Assembly: GCA_014843695.1 (NCBI GenBank)
Contig: CM026401.1
Span: 25,171,376 to 25,235,375, forward strand
Length of the DNA: 64,000 bases
Direction: 5' to 3'
DNA from: Archivesica marissinica
Lineage: Eukaryota > Mollusca > Bivalvia > Venerida > Vesicomyidae
The notes below the pieces were generated by a model. It made no database searches, had not been told where the DNA came from, and was given only the letters and a program-made list of their open reading frames with translations. Positions 1-11,940 of the stretch are shown here, piece by piece (within the stretch, counting starts at the first letter, position 1; every line of letters starts with the position of its first letter). The position numbers and the translations under genes were made by a program.

Positions 1-1138
1 ACATATTTATTTATAACAATGCATACATTATACTCATTATATCCGACATTGTTGTAGGACCCGAACAATATGTTTCTAGAACAATTGTCTTTTTGCTGAA
101 GACAAGTGAATATCTCATTTAGTGTAGACACATTTCAAATAGCTTGATTGAGAACAAGTTTTTCCAACATTAGTTTAATTGACCTTTCTGCAAACGCTAC
201 TTAGGCACGCCCCCCATAGTTACAGGTGCTCGCTGTAACTACGCGAGACAAGCTATCTAACAAAATGGCGTCTAACGCAGACCTGCATCGAGTTAATCTA
301 GATAAAATTCCGTGGAATTTCTCAGTTTTATTTTACCCAGATATTAATATCTTGTTGAAAGCAAGTCAACAAGTGTTTAGGTTCTTTAAATAGTGAAGGT
401 TATTTCTCTAATATACAGATATATTTAACGGGTGAGGACGTGTTAAGTGTTCGTGGAAAATGTTTTCGCAGTCAACGGAGGAGGTTTCGTATAACTTCTT
501 CTTCGTATACAAGGCAATATAGAGTGAAACATTGTGGTGGATTCGTCTAATAGTATATTATCACGCCTACGCCAATTATGAGATGGGCTGTTGACAAATT
601 AATCAATTACTGGAGAATATATTATTTTTCACACCTTGATTGGTCGGCTCAAACATCTGTGATGCTGGCTTGTATGCCCGTGTTGTATCAGCTTTAGAGC
701 TGAGCCGTGCCATATGTCCAAGCCCTTGCATCATGTATAAATATCATGCTCTTCACATCAATTTCATTACAACCATGGCGTCTATATTTCCATGCGTTTT
801 TTGCTGATTATACAATACAAATACAATAAAAAATAGATAAACACTGTAAATTGCATTGTCATTGTATTAATCTATGTACCTTTTTTATGTCATTGTAAAT
901 AATTTAATGTTTTGATGTACAATAAATATATTATTTTAATGACGGTCTATGATTTATTTATTCTCCCCCGTTCACTTTAATTAATCTTGATTAGTGGCTT
1001 GAAACCTAGATAGATAATCACTCCTGGTATGGCAAACACACGGCTACATAGTCCCATTCATAATTGTGTCTAATTACCTAAATAGCTAATAATAGCATTA
1101 TTATAATGAGCCTGTATAGTGCAGTACTATTAAATCAA

Positions 1139-1218
1139 TTATACGAACCTGTGATTATACGAATGCACTAGTGTACGAAACTACCATTAGACGAACAAGA
1201 GATTATACGAAACCACCT
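1139..1218. repeat. Diverged 16-bp tandem repeat, five copies
   Basis: Five copies start at 1139, 1155, 1171, 1187 and 1203, exactly 16 bp apart. Each keeps ACGAA at the same phase: TTATACGAA, TTATACGAA, GTGTACGAA, TTAGACGAA and TTATACGAA. The other seven bases of each unit are largely diverged. Such a block could be an old minisatellite, a cluster of protein-binding sites or subterminal repeats of a DNA transposon. No transposon ends were found around it. Confidence 0.75.
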
Positions 1219-2436
1219 GAATTCTGAATGAACAACCACATCGTGTCAACTTTGACATTAAAAGAAATGAAATATGCCACCGTCTTGAGAGACTCGACCC
1301 TATGCCTCCTAGAAGACTCGAACATTAGGCCCAAAAACTGAACACCAGTACGTTCACTGAGCTAATATGGGAATCCCACAGCTCTGCACATGCATGGGTA
1401 CTATTACTTCTATCTGATCCCTAGTCCACCATCCACGACAATATGTATGACCCACATGTATAATTTTAATCACCATTATACTCACATATCTCTTGTGAAC
1501 AGTAGATCTATAAATGCAGAATATATTTTTTCGAAATATTTTATTATGCATAAATAATTAATTTCAACTTACTTGTGTGCAAATATATCTGTTTGCATTA
1601 ATTTTGGATGTATTCAGCTGCTCGTCCACACAACTTAATCCACCTTAGACATTTTTCAAGATTTGTCTTACGTTTTGGAAATGACACGAATTAAACGTCA
1701 CCTATTAATCGATCTGGATATCTACTATCACTGTCACACAGCATAAATTAATAAAACAGCCCGTAACTACATCTTTTCACCAGTGTCAATGACAGACAGC
1801 ATTAATTAATTTGTAATTATTTTTCAAAAAATAATTTCAGATCACGATCACTCATTATCAGATTTGATTAAAATTTTACTAAATAATTCGTTTGTCTGAC
1901 AGAACGATAAAACAATGACTCGGTGTAGTAATCAATACTATAATTGTGTGCACACATTTTATAATTGACCAATTATTAGCACAATCAGTGCTAAATTCCG
2001 ATGTGCAACACTTTGATCTTGACAGTAGGCCCCTAACGGGATATTATGTTTTCGCGGTCTCTGTGATGTACCGGTAAGTTGGTTGATTACTTCCAATAAA
2101 CAGTGTGACACGCTTACATTTGATTGCTGTGTTTGCGATAAAAGAATGACTATATGGGGTCAGTCGGTGTTTTTATAGATGCATTGTTTTTAAAGCAGTT
2201 GTCTGGTATTTTGTGGTTCATATACACACTTTTAGATTTGTCCAAGGATTTTGAAATGGGTTGAATTTAACGTCGATCACCAGGATATCGACTAATTTTG
2301 TACTATAACTAACCCACACACCAACGCTACACAGTTTCAACATCATTAAAACAATTTAAAACCCGTATTTTCGATCAAATTCACGCCTTTTCAAATTTGT
2401 CTACTCGTTACTAGTTTGTCTAATATGCATTGTTTG

Positions 2437-2499
2437 TCTAACAAGATGGCGGCGATAAACCGTTGCCGGGGGTGTGCGCGAATGGTGCGATGCGATTGG
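2437..2499 (+). promoter_or_regulatory. YY1-like element with nearby inverted CCAAT box (possible promoter)
   Basis: CAAGATGGCGGC at 2442-2453 matches the well-known YY1 consensus (AAGATGGCGGC), which in animals is common just downstream of transcription starts. An inverted CCAAT box (ATTGG at 2495-2499) lies in a locally CpG-richer stretch (about 2440-2560) within otherwise AT-rich DNA. A 15-bp segment at 2437-2451 recurs with one mismatch at 256-270, also ending in ATGGCG. The motif assignment is direct. That it works as a promoter here is inference. An open frame starting nearby (2416-2673) shows no recognisable domain. Confidence 0.3.
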
Positions 2500-3673
2500 C
2501 TAACGCCAGCTGTCAATCAAAATCGGCAGAAAGGTCAATTGCTCTCGCAGCCGCATTCCCAGATGGAATCCATTGTCATGAGCATGAGAAAAGGCGGCTT
2601 CATATCTTCTATGAAAGTGTTCGCACTTTGCTATGTACGTTGTATGTCAAAACTAAACAAACTTGATTTATAAACTAGTTACTTTGGTATTTTACCCAAA
2701 TATCAGATACAGAAAATAGTGTTTCACCTATTTTTCTTAAGTCCAAGGAATACATACGCTTCAGTGTCAATGTCAGACACTGGAACATTAAACAGCGACT
2801 GGAACTTATGAGCAGGGGTTGATTATTGTTGTGCAACACCTTCCCATCCCATCCTGTGTATATCCCTGTTTCACTAGAAGTTTCTGTGTCTGTACCGGTC
2901 TCAATACTGCTAAAGTCAAAGAAAGTGTCAGAACGTAATCGGAAATTAATTAAAACAACAGACAAATCCACACCACTAACACAATCTGAATCTGACCCAT
3001 GACAAAAGAACACTCATATATTGGTGGGTATGTTGTGGTATAACCCATAGCGCAGGATCATACGTAGTCCTGGGAAATATATACAAGTATTCATAATGTC
3101 ACGGTGAAATAAAAAATATTAAAATCACGGGCCAAGAAGGACTATGTGAATATAATGTATGTCCACTCCGAATAAATGTGTTATTTGGCATATACATAAT
3201 ATATGTTCATTGCCATAAACATAACATGTCTATGTACGTTTAATATCATTGTTTAAATATGGTTGTATTGTGCAACTATGGCGAAACGACTCAATAGTAC
3301 GAACGTGTATTTGGGGCGAAACGATCCAGGACAGTCTACTGTGATATTCCACTTGTATAAATGTAACGCGATATTGAGGACGATACCATTACACTAAGAT
3401 ATAGTGAAACACGCTTTTATGTTGACTAAGTGATTGTATCCCATTATACCTGCTCGATACCAACTACCTGGATCACCTATATCGTGTTTATTTTATTGGT
3501 TTTCTGTTTATATACATAGGTCACATATCGCGTTGGACACGTAAAGGCAGATATAGTAATAAACATTTAGAAATAGTGTCGTATTCACTGTCAAAACAAT
3601 GAAATTTAGTGCTATTTGGAATTTCTAATTTCTAAATATCCGGTGACAAAGTAACTTCAGATGTATCTTCTTA

Positions 3674-3686
3674 CCCCCCCCCCCCC
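3674..3686. repeat. Poly-C homopolymer (13 C)
   Basis: Thirteen consecutive C residues in an AT-rich context. Runs of this length are prone to slippage and sequencing error, so the exact length is uncertain. Confidence 0.9.
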
Positions 3687-5393
3687 ATTAATAATGCCCT
3701 ATGGTACACAATCTATTTCTATATAATCTCTACACTGACGTACATCCCGCCGTCATAGTTTGTTTATTTTATACCGTACAATGATTAAAACACCGATGGT
3801 AGTTATAACAAAACATCGCTTTGATGTATTACCGTGTAATTAGTGGGCACAACGAAACTGTTTCTTACTAAATAAAAAGTTGCATCACAAACCATTCGTT
3901 CAGTAGATAGCGGGTATTCATCGTCCGAGTTCAGTTTCTTCGACTTCTTAAACAGTTCCCACTTGTCCCATGTTGTCTTACTGCGTTGAATTACATGCGA
4001 TGTGTATTCGTACCCTTGTTTTCTTAGTGTTTCGCGATCAAAGTGATCAGCAATTTTGAATGAGTTATTCAATTTCAGAGCTTGCTTACATCATGCGCGC
4101 TGTGCATGTTTACATAATTGGTGTATTATGATTTTTATCGTTTCTGTGCGATTATTTGCATTTTTAGAAACACACAGACATTGGAATTTATATTTTACCA
4201 AAATACATCCTTTATTACGATATACATATTAAGTAAGATGTAATTTGATGTGTGGGTGGGGTATGGTAATTGTATTAATATCTAATCTTAATTGAAGTTT
4301 GTTTACTTATTTGCCAGTGTCTAAACCTTAAGTTTATTATTGTGTATACAATTTATAGCAAACCATAATAAAATATATAAAGCCTCCATAATTAGTTTTT
4401 CAGGATAAAATGTACCGTAATTGTGGCTTCATTACAAATGTCTCTCCGAATTGCTAATTTTGTGCATTGTTCGACATATTAATTTAATGACGGATTTACG
4501 ATTCTAGTAATAATAATAAGTTTTATTTCCTCCAATCATAGGAGAGTTCGCTCGTACTAGTACTGCTATTGCAATGTTATCAATACAATTAAGTTTAATG
4601 TAGTCACTACAAGTCTTGTATCCGCAATAATACGTGTACAATGTACACCAGTACAGGAAGCAGTTAACAAAATATCATCAAATGTGATACTCAATCAGTC
4701 GAACAGCTATTTAATTGTGTGGCTGTATTCAACAAAGTAACATCCTTGGTATAATGACTGCAGTGTTTCATTCGAAATCGAGCTGTTATTTCTGCGGTTC
4801 GATAAGGGAAACTTTTGCTTTATTTCTGCTGTTTGAGAATGGAAACTTTTGCTCTATTTCTGCTGTTTGATAAGGGAAACATTTGCTTTATTTCTGCTGT
4901 ATGATAATGGAAACTTTTGCTCTATTTTCGCTGTTTGATAAGGGAAACATTTGCTTTATTTCGGTTGTTTGATAAGGGAAACATTTGCTTTCTTTCTGCG
5001 GTTTGATAATGGAAACTTTTGCTTTATTTCTGCTGTTTAATAGGGGAAACATTTGCTTTATTTCGGCTGTTTGATAATGGAAATATTTGCTTTATTTCGG
5101 CTGTTTGATAAGGGAAACGTTTGCTTTATTTCGGTTGTTTGATAAGGGAAACATTTGCTTTATTTCGGCTGTTTGATAAGGGAAACGTTTGCATTATTTC
5201 GGCTGTTTGATAAGGATAACTTTTGCTTTATTTCGGCTGTTTGATAAGGGAAACATTTGCTTTATATCTGCTGTTTGATAAGGGAAACTTTTGCTTTATT
5301 TCGGCTGTTTGATAAGGGAAACATTTGCTTTATTTCGGCTGTTTGTAAGGGAAACATTTACTTTATTTCGGCTGTTTGATAAGGGAAACTTTT

Positions 5394-6460
5394 GCTCTAT
5401 TTCTGCTGTTTCATAATGGAACCATTTGCTTTATTTCTGCTGTTTGATAAGTGAAACATTTGCTTTATTTCTGCTGTTTGATAAGGGAAACTTTTGCTTT
5501 ATTTCTGCGGTTTGATAATGGAAACATTTGCTTTATTTCTGAGGTTTGATAATGGAATCTTTTGCTTCATTTCTGCTGTTTGATAAAGGAAACATTTGCT
5601 CTATTTCTGCTCTATGATAATGGAAACGTTTGCTTGATTTCGGCTGTATGATAAGGGACACATTTGTTTTATTTCGGCTGTTTCATAATGGAAACTTTTG
5701 TTCTATTTCTGATGTATGATAACGGAAACATTTGCTTTATTTCGGCTGTTTGATAAGGGAAACATTTGCTTCATTTCCGATGTTTGATAATGGAAACTTT
5801 TACTCTATTTTGGCTGTTTGATAAGTCAAACGTTTGCTTTATTTCGGTTGTTTGATAAGGGAAACATTTGCTTTATTTCTGCTGTTTCATAATGGAACCA
5901 TTTGCTTTATTTCTGCTGTTTGATAAGGGAATCTTTTGCTTTATTTCTGCGGTTTGATAATGGAAACTTTTTCTTTATTTCTACGATTTGATAATGGAAA
6001 CTTTTGCTTCATTTCTGTGGTTTGATAAGGGAAACATTTGCTCTATTTCTGCTCTATGATAATGGAAACATTTTCTTGATTTCGGCTGTATGATAAGGGA
6101 CACATTTGCTTTATTTCGGCTGTTTCATAATGGAAACTTTTGTTCTATTTCTGCTCTATGATAACGGAAACGTTTGCTTTATTTCTGCTGTTTGGTAATG
6201 GAAACATTTGCTTTATTTCGGCTGTTTGGTAATGGAAACTTTTGCTCTATTTCTGCTGTTGGATATGGGAAACATTTGCTTTATTTCTGCTGTTTGATAA
6301 TGGAAACTTTTACTCTATTTCTGTTGTTTGATAAGGGAAGCATTTGCTCTATTTCTGCTGTTTCATAATGGAACCATTTGTTTTATTTCTGCTGTTTGAT
6401 AAGTGAAACTTTTGCTTTATTTCTGCGGTTTGATAATGGAAACATTTGCTTTATTTCTGC
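5394..6460. repeat. ~1.07-kb block shared with 12137-13200
   Basis: Rare unit variants occur in the same order at both places. One example is the GATGTATGATAACGG unit at 5711 and 12453 (offset 6742), followed by a TTCCGATGTTTGATAATGG unit and a GATAAGTCAAACG unit. This indicates block duplication within the array, not independent mutation. Confidence 0.75.
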
Positions 6461-6802
6461 GGTTTCATAATGGAAACTTTTGTTCTATTTCTGCTCTATG
6501 ATAACGGAAACGTTTGCTTTATTTCTGCTGTTTGGTAATGGAAACATTTGCTTTATTTCGGCTGTTTGATAATGGAAACTTTTGCTCTATTTCTGCTGTT
6601 GGATATGGGAAACATTTGCTTTATTTCTGCTGTTTGATAATGGAAACTTTTACTCTATTTCTGTTGTTTGATAAGGGAAACATTTGCTCTATTTCTGCTG
6701 TTTAATAATGGAACCATTTGTTTTATTTCTGCTGTTTGATAAGTGAAACTTTTGCTTTATTTCTGCGGTTTGATAATGGAAACATTTGCTTTATTTCTGC
6801 GG
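6123..6802. repeat. 340-bp tandem duplication inside array 1 (10 units x 2)
   Basis: The block with the rare variants TTCATAATGG, TGTTCTATTT, CTCTATGATAACGG and TTTGGTAATGG at 6123-6462 is repeated at offset 340 (exactly 10 x 34) in 6463-6802. The related block near 12860-13200 has it once, which points to a local expansion in the left copy. Confidence 0.8.
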
Positions 6803-7510
6803 TTTGATAATGGAAACGTTTGCTTCATTTCTGCTGTTTGATAAGGGAAACATTTGCTCTATTTCTGCTCTATGATAATGGAAACCTTTGCTTGATTTCG
6901 GCTGTTTCATAATGGAAACTTTTGTTCTATTTCTGCTGTATTATAACGGAAACGTTTGCTTTATTTCGGCTGTTTGATAAGGGAAACATTTGCTTTATTT
7001 CCAATGTTTGAAAATGGAAACTTTTACTCTATTTTGGCTGTTTGATAAGGCAAACGTTTGCTTTATTTCGGTTGTTTGATAAGGGAATCGTTTGCTTTAT
7101 TTCTGATGTTTGATAATGGAAAAATTTGCTTTATTTCGGCTGGTTGATAAGGGAAACATTTGCTTTATTTCTGATGTTTGATAAGGGAAACATTTGCTCT
7201 ATTTCGGAAGTTTGATAATGGAAACATTTACTCTATTTCGGCTGTTTGATAATGGAAACATTTGCTCTATTTCTGCTCTATGATAATGGAAACCTTTGCT
7301 TGATTTCGGCTGTTTGATAATGGAAACGTTTGCCCTATTTCTGCTGTTTGATAATGGAAACTTTTGATTTATTTCGGCGGTTTGATAATGGAAATGTTTG
7401 CTTTATTTCGGCTATTTGATAGTGGAAACGTTTGCTTGATTTCGTCTGTATGATAAGGGAAACATTTGCTCTATTTCTGCTGTATGATAAGGGAAACATT
7501 TGCTTTATTT

Positions 7511-10500
7511 CGGTCGGATGTTCGATAATGGAAACGTTTGCTCTATTTCTGCTGTTTGATAAGGGAAACGTTCACTTTATTTCTGCTGTTTGGTAATGGA
7601 AACATTTGCTTTATTTCGGCTGTTTGATAAGGGAAACATTTGCTTTATTTCTGCTGTTTGATAATGGAAACTTTTACTCTATTTTGGCTGTTTGATAAGG
7701 GAAACTTTTGCTCTATTTCTGCTGTTTCATAATGGAACCATTTGCTTTATTTCTGCTGTTTGATAAGTGAAACATTTGCTTTATTTCTGCTGTTTGATAA
7801 GGGAAACTTTTGCTTTATTTCTGCGGTTTGATAATGGAAACATTTGCTTTATTTCTGCTGTTTGATAAGGGAATCATTTGCTTTATTTCGGCTGTTTGAT
7901 AAGGGAAACTTTTGCTTTATTTCGGCTGTTTGATAAGGGAAACATTTGCTTTATTTCGTCTGTTTTATAAGGGAAACTTTTGCTTAATTTCGGCTGTTTG
8001 ATAAGGGAAACTTTTGCTTTATTTCGGCTGTTTGATAAAGGAAACATTTGCTTTATTTCTGCTGTTTGATAAGGTAAACTTTTGCTTTATTTCGGCTGTT
8101 TTATAAGGGAAACATTTGCTTATTTCGGCTCTTTGATAAGGGAAACTTTTGCTTTATTTCGGCTGTTTAATAAGAGAAACATTTGCTTTATTTCGGCTGT
8201 TTGATAAGGGAAACTTTTGCTTTATTTCGGCTGTTTGATAAGGAAAACATTTGATTTATTTCGGCTGTTTGATAAGGGAAACCTTTGCTCTATTTCGGCT
8301 GTTTGATAATGGAAAATTTTACTCTATTTCGGCTGTTTGATAAGGGAAACTTTTGCTTTATTTCTGCTGTATGATAAAGGAGACTTTGCTTTCTTTCGGC
8401 TGTTTGATATTGGAAACTTTTGCCCTATTTCTGCTGTATGCTAAGGGAAACATTTGCTTTATTTCGGCTGTTTGTTAATGAAAACTTTTGCTTTATCTCT
8501 GCTGTATGATGAGGGAAACTATTGCTTTATTTCTGCTGTTTGATAAGGGAAACATATGCTCTATTTCTGCTGTTTTATAATGGAAACGTTTGCTTTATTT
8601 CTGCGGTTTGATAATGGAAACTTTTGCTCTATTTGTGCTGTTTGATAATGGAAACATTTGCTTTATTTCTGCTGTATGATATTGGAAACTTTTGCTCTAT
8701 TTTCGCTGTTTGATAAGGGAAACCTTTGCTTTATTTCGGTTGTTTGATAAGGGAAACATTTGCTTTATTTCTGCTGTATGATAAAGGAGACTTTGCTTTC
8801 TTTCGGCTGTTTGATATTGGAAACTTTTGCCCTATTTCTGCTGTTTGATAATGGAAGCTTATGATTTATTTCGGTGGTTTGATAATGGAAATGTTTGCTT
8901 AATTTCGGCTGTTTGGTAAGGGAAACATTTGCTCTTTTTCGGTTGTTTGATAAGGGAAACATTTGCTTTCTTTCTGCCATTCTGCGGTTTGATAATGGAA
9001 ACATTTGCTTTATTTCTGAGGTTTGATAATGGAATCTTTTGCTTCATTTCTGCTGTTTGATAAAGGAAACATTTGCTCTATTTCTGCTCTATGATAATGG
9101 AAACGTTTGCTTGATTTCGGCTGTATGATAAGGGACACATTTGTTTTATTTCGGCTGTTTCATAATGGAAACTTTTGTTCTATTTCTGATGTATGATAAC
9201 GGAAACATTTGCTTTATTTCGGCTGTTTGATAATGGAAATTTTACTCTATTTCGGCTGTTTGATAAGGGAAACTTTTGCTTTATTTCTGCTGTATGATAA
9301 AGGAGACTTTGCTTTCTTTCGGTGTTTGATATTGGAAACTTTTGCCCTATTTCTGCTGTTTGATAATGGAAACTTTTGATTTATTTCGGTGGTTTGATAA
9401 TGGAAATGTTTGCTTAATTTCGGCTGTTTGATAAGGGAAACTTTTGCTCTATTTCGGTTGTTTGATAAGGGAAACATTTGCTTTCTTTCTGCGGTTTGAT
9501 AATGGAAACGTTTGCTTTATTTCGGCTGTTTGATAAGGGAAACATTTGATTTATTTCGGCTGTTTGATAAGGGAAACATTTGCTCTATTTCGGATGTTTG
9601 ATAATGGAAACATTTACTCTATTTCGGCTGTTTGATAATGGAAACATTTGCTCTATTTCTGCTCTATGATAATGGAAACCTTAGCTTGATTTCGGCTGTT
9701 TGATAATGGAAACTTTTGCCCTATTTCTGCTGTTTGATAATGGAAACTTTTGATTTATTTCGGCTATTTGATAGTGGAAACGTTTGCTTGATTTCGTCTG
9801 TATGATAAGGGAAACATTTGCTCTATTTCTGCTTTATGATAAGGGAAACATTTGCTTTATTTCGGTCGGATGTTCGATAATGGAAACGTTTGCTCTATTT
9901 CTGCTGTTTGATAAGGGAAACGTTCACTTTATTTCTGCTGTTTGGTAATGGAAACATTTGCTTTATTTCGGCTGTTTGATAATGGAAACTTTTGCTCTAT
10001 TTCTGCTGTTTGATAAGGGAAACATTTGCTTTATTTCTGCTGTTTGATAATGGAAACTTTGACTCTATTTTGGCTGTTTGATAAGGGAAACTTTTGCTCT
10101 ATTTCTGCTGTTTCATAATGGAACCATTTGCTTTATTTCTGCTGTTTGATAAGTGAAACATTTGCTTTATTTCTGCTGTTTGATAAGGGAAACTTTTGCT
10201 TTATTTCTGCGGTTTGATAATGGAAACATTTGCTTTATTTCTGCTTTTTGATAAGGGAATCATTTGCTTTATTTCGGCTGTTTGATAAGGGAAACTTTTG
10301 CTTTATTTCGGCTGTTTGATAAGGGAAACATTTGCTTTATTTCGTCTGTTTTATAAGGGAAACTTTTGCTTTATTTCGGCTGTTTGATAAGGGAAACTTT
10401 TGCTTTATTTCGGCTGTTTGATAAAGGAAACATTTGCTTTATTTCTGCTGTTTGATAAGGGAAACTTTTGCTTGATTTCGGCTGTTTTATAAGGGAAACA

Positions 10501-11940
10501 TTTGCTTATTTCGGCTCTTTGATAAGGGAAACTTTTGCTTTATTTCGGCTGTTTAATAAGAGAAACATTTGCTTTATTTCGGCTGTTTGATAAGGGAAAC
10601 TTTTGCTTTATTTCGGCTGTTTGATAAGGAAAACATTTGATTTATTTCGGCTGTTTGATAAGGGAAACCTTTGCTCTATTTCGGCTGTTTGATAATGGAA
10701 AATTTACTCTATTTCGGCTGTTTGATAAGGGAAACTTTTGCTTTATTTCTGCTGTATGATAAAGGAGACTTTGCTTTCTTTCGGCTGTTTGATATTGGAA
10801 ACTTTTGCCCTATTTCTGCTGTTTGATAATGGAAACTTTTGATTTATTTCGGTGGTTTGATAATGGAAATCAACCAAAAAACTTTTGCTCATTTCGGTGT
10901 TGATAAGGAACATTTGCTTCTTCGCGTTGAAGGAAACTTTCTTATTCGGCGTTTGAAAGGGAAACATTTGAATTCGCTGTTATAAGGAAACATTGCTCTA
11001 TTCGATGTTTGAAAAAAACTATTTCGCGTTTGATAAGGAAACTTTGCTTATTTCTGCTTGATAATGGAAACTTGCTTATTTCGGTTTGATAATGGAACTT
11101 TTGCATTTCTGCTGTTTGATAAGGAAACTTTGTTATTTCGCGTTTGCTTATTTCGGCTTTGATAGGAACTTTGTTATTTCGCTGTTATAAGGAAACTTTG
11201 TCTATTTCTTGTATGATAAGGAAACATTTGCTTTATTTCGGCGTTATAATGGAAATTTCTCTATTTCGCTGTTTGATAAGGGAAACTTCTTTATTTCTGC
11301 TGTTGTAAGGAACTTTGCTTTTTTCGGCTGTTTGATATTGGAAACTTTTGCCCTATTTCTGCTGTTTGATAATGGAAACTTTTGATTTATTTCGGTGGTT
11401 TGATAATGGAAATGTTTGCTTAATTTCGGCTGTTTGATAAGGGAAACTTTTGCTCTATTTCGGTTGTTTGATAAGGGAAACATTTGCTTTCTTTCTGCGG
11501 TTTGATAATGGAAACGTTTGCTTTATTTCGGCTGTTTGATAAGGGAAACATTTGATTTATTTCGGCTGTTTGATAAGGGAAACATTTGCTCTATTTCGGA
11601 TGTTTGATAATGGAAACATTTACTCTATTTCGGCTGTTTGATAATGGAAACATTTGCTCTATTTCTGCTCTATGATAATGGAAACCTTAGCTTGATTTCG
11701 GCTGTTTGATAATGGAAACTTTTGCCCTATTTCTGCTGTTTGATAATGGAAACTTTTGATTTATTTCGGCGGTTTGATAATGGAAATGTTTGCTTTATTT
11801 CGGCTATTTGATAGTGGAAACGTTTGCTTGATTTCGTCTGTATGATAAGGGAAACATTTGCTCTATTTCTTCTGTATGATAAGGGAAACATTTGCTTTAT
11901 TTCGGTCGGATGTTCGATAATGGAAACGTTTGCTCTATTT
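7511..11940. repeat. ~2.0-2.4-kb higher-order repeat in array 1
   Basis: A rare 37-bp unit (CGGTCGGATGTTCGATAATGG type, followed by a GAAACGTTCACTTT unit) occurs at 7511, 9863 and 11903, spaced 2352 and 2040 bp (2040 = 60 x 34). Flanking variant units follow in matching order, for example the GATAAAGGAGACTTTGC units and the CTTTCTTTCTGCGG units at 9481 and 11487. Related 37-bp units with TTTGATAA recur at 15037, 19019, 19940, 20896 and 23826. They serve as markers of block duplication. Confidence 0.75.
10866..11330. repeat. Indel-riddled patch in array 1 (probable consensus error)
   Basis: For about 460 bp the 34-bp period breaks down. Nearly every unit has lost one to several bases, often from G, A or T runs (GATAAGGAAAC, TTCGCGTTTG, GGTGTTGATAAGG), and there is an A/C-rich insertion near 10869-10882. 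Flanks on both sides match the clean higher-order copies at about 8.7-9.3 kb. The damage type is mostly deletions, and the edges are abrupt. That fits an unpolished long-read stretch better than biological decay, which in this array is almost all substitution. Confidence 0.65.

Larger units (their letters stand above)
1..4786. other. AT-rich single-copy region without a convincing gene
   Basis: I read this stretch on both strands and found no exon chain, RNA gene or recognisable protein domain. Open frames are short (at most about 110 codons), and several of the longer ones begin at non-ATG codons. Small landmarks inside it, listed separately, are a five-copy 16-bp repeat, a YY1-like/CCAAT cluster and a C homopolymer. 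There is also a short (TAA)n run near 4506-4520 and an AATAAA near 922. Isolated small exons of a gene with long introns cannot be excluded by eye. Confidence 0.6.

Noticed and set aside
265..393. 42-codon ORF starting in an ATGGCG context as a first exon
   Set aside because: The Kozak-like start is suggestive, but no downstream exon could be joined with confidence. Kept only as part of a finding.
2675..3013. 112-codon minus-strand ORF as a gene
   Set aside because: It starts at GTG, has no recognisable domain, and lies in AT-rich DNA with no splice context I could defend.
3803..4072. 89-codon minus-strand ORF as a gene
   Set aside because: Its first codon is TTG, not ATG. Composition looks protein-like, but I recognise no domain and see no supporting partner exon.
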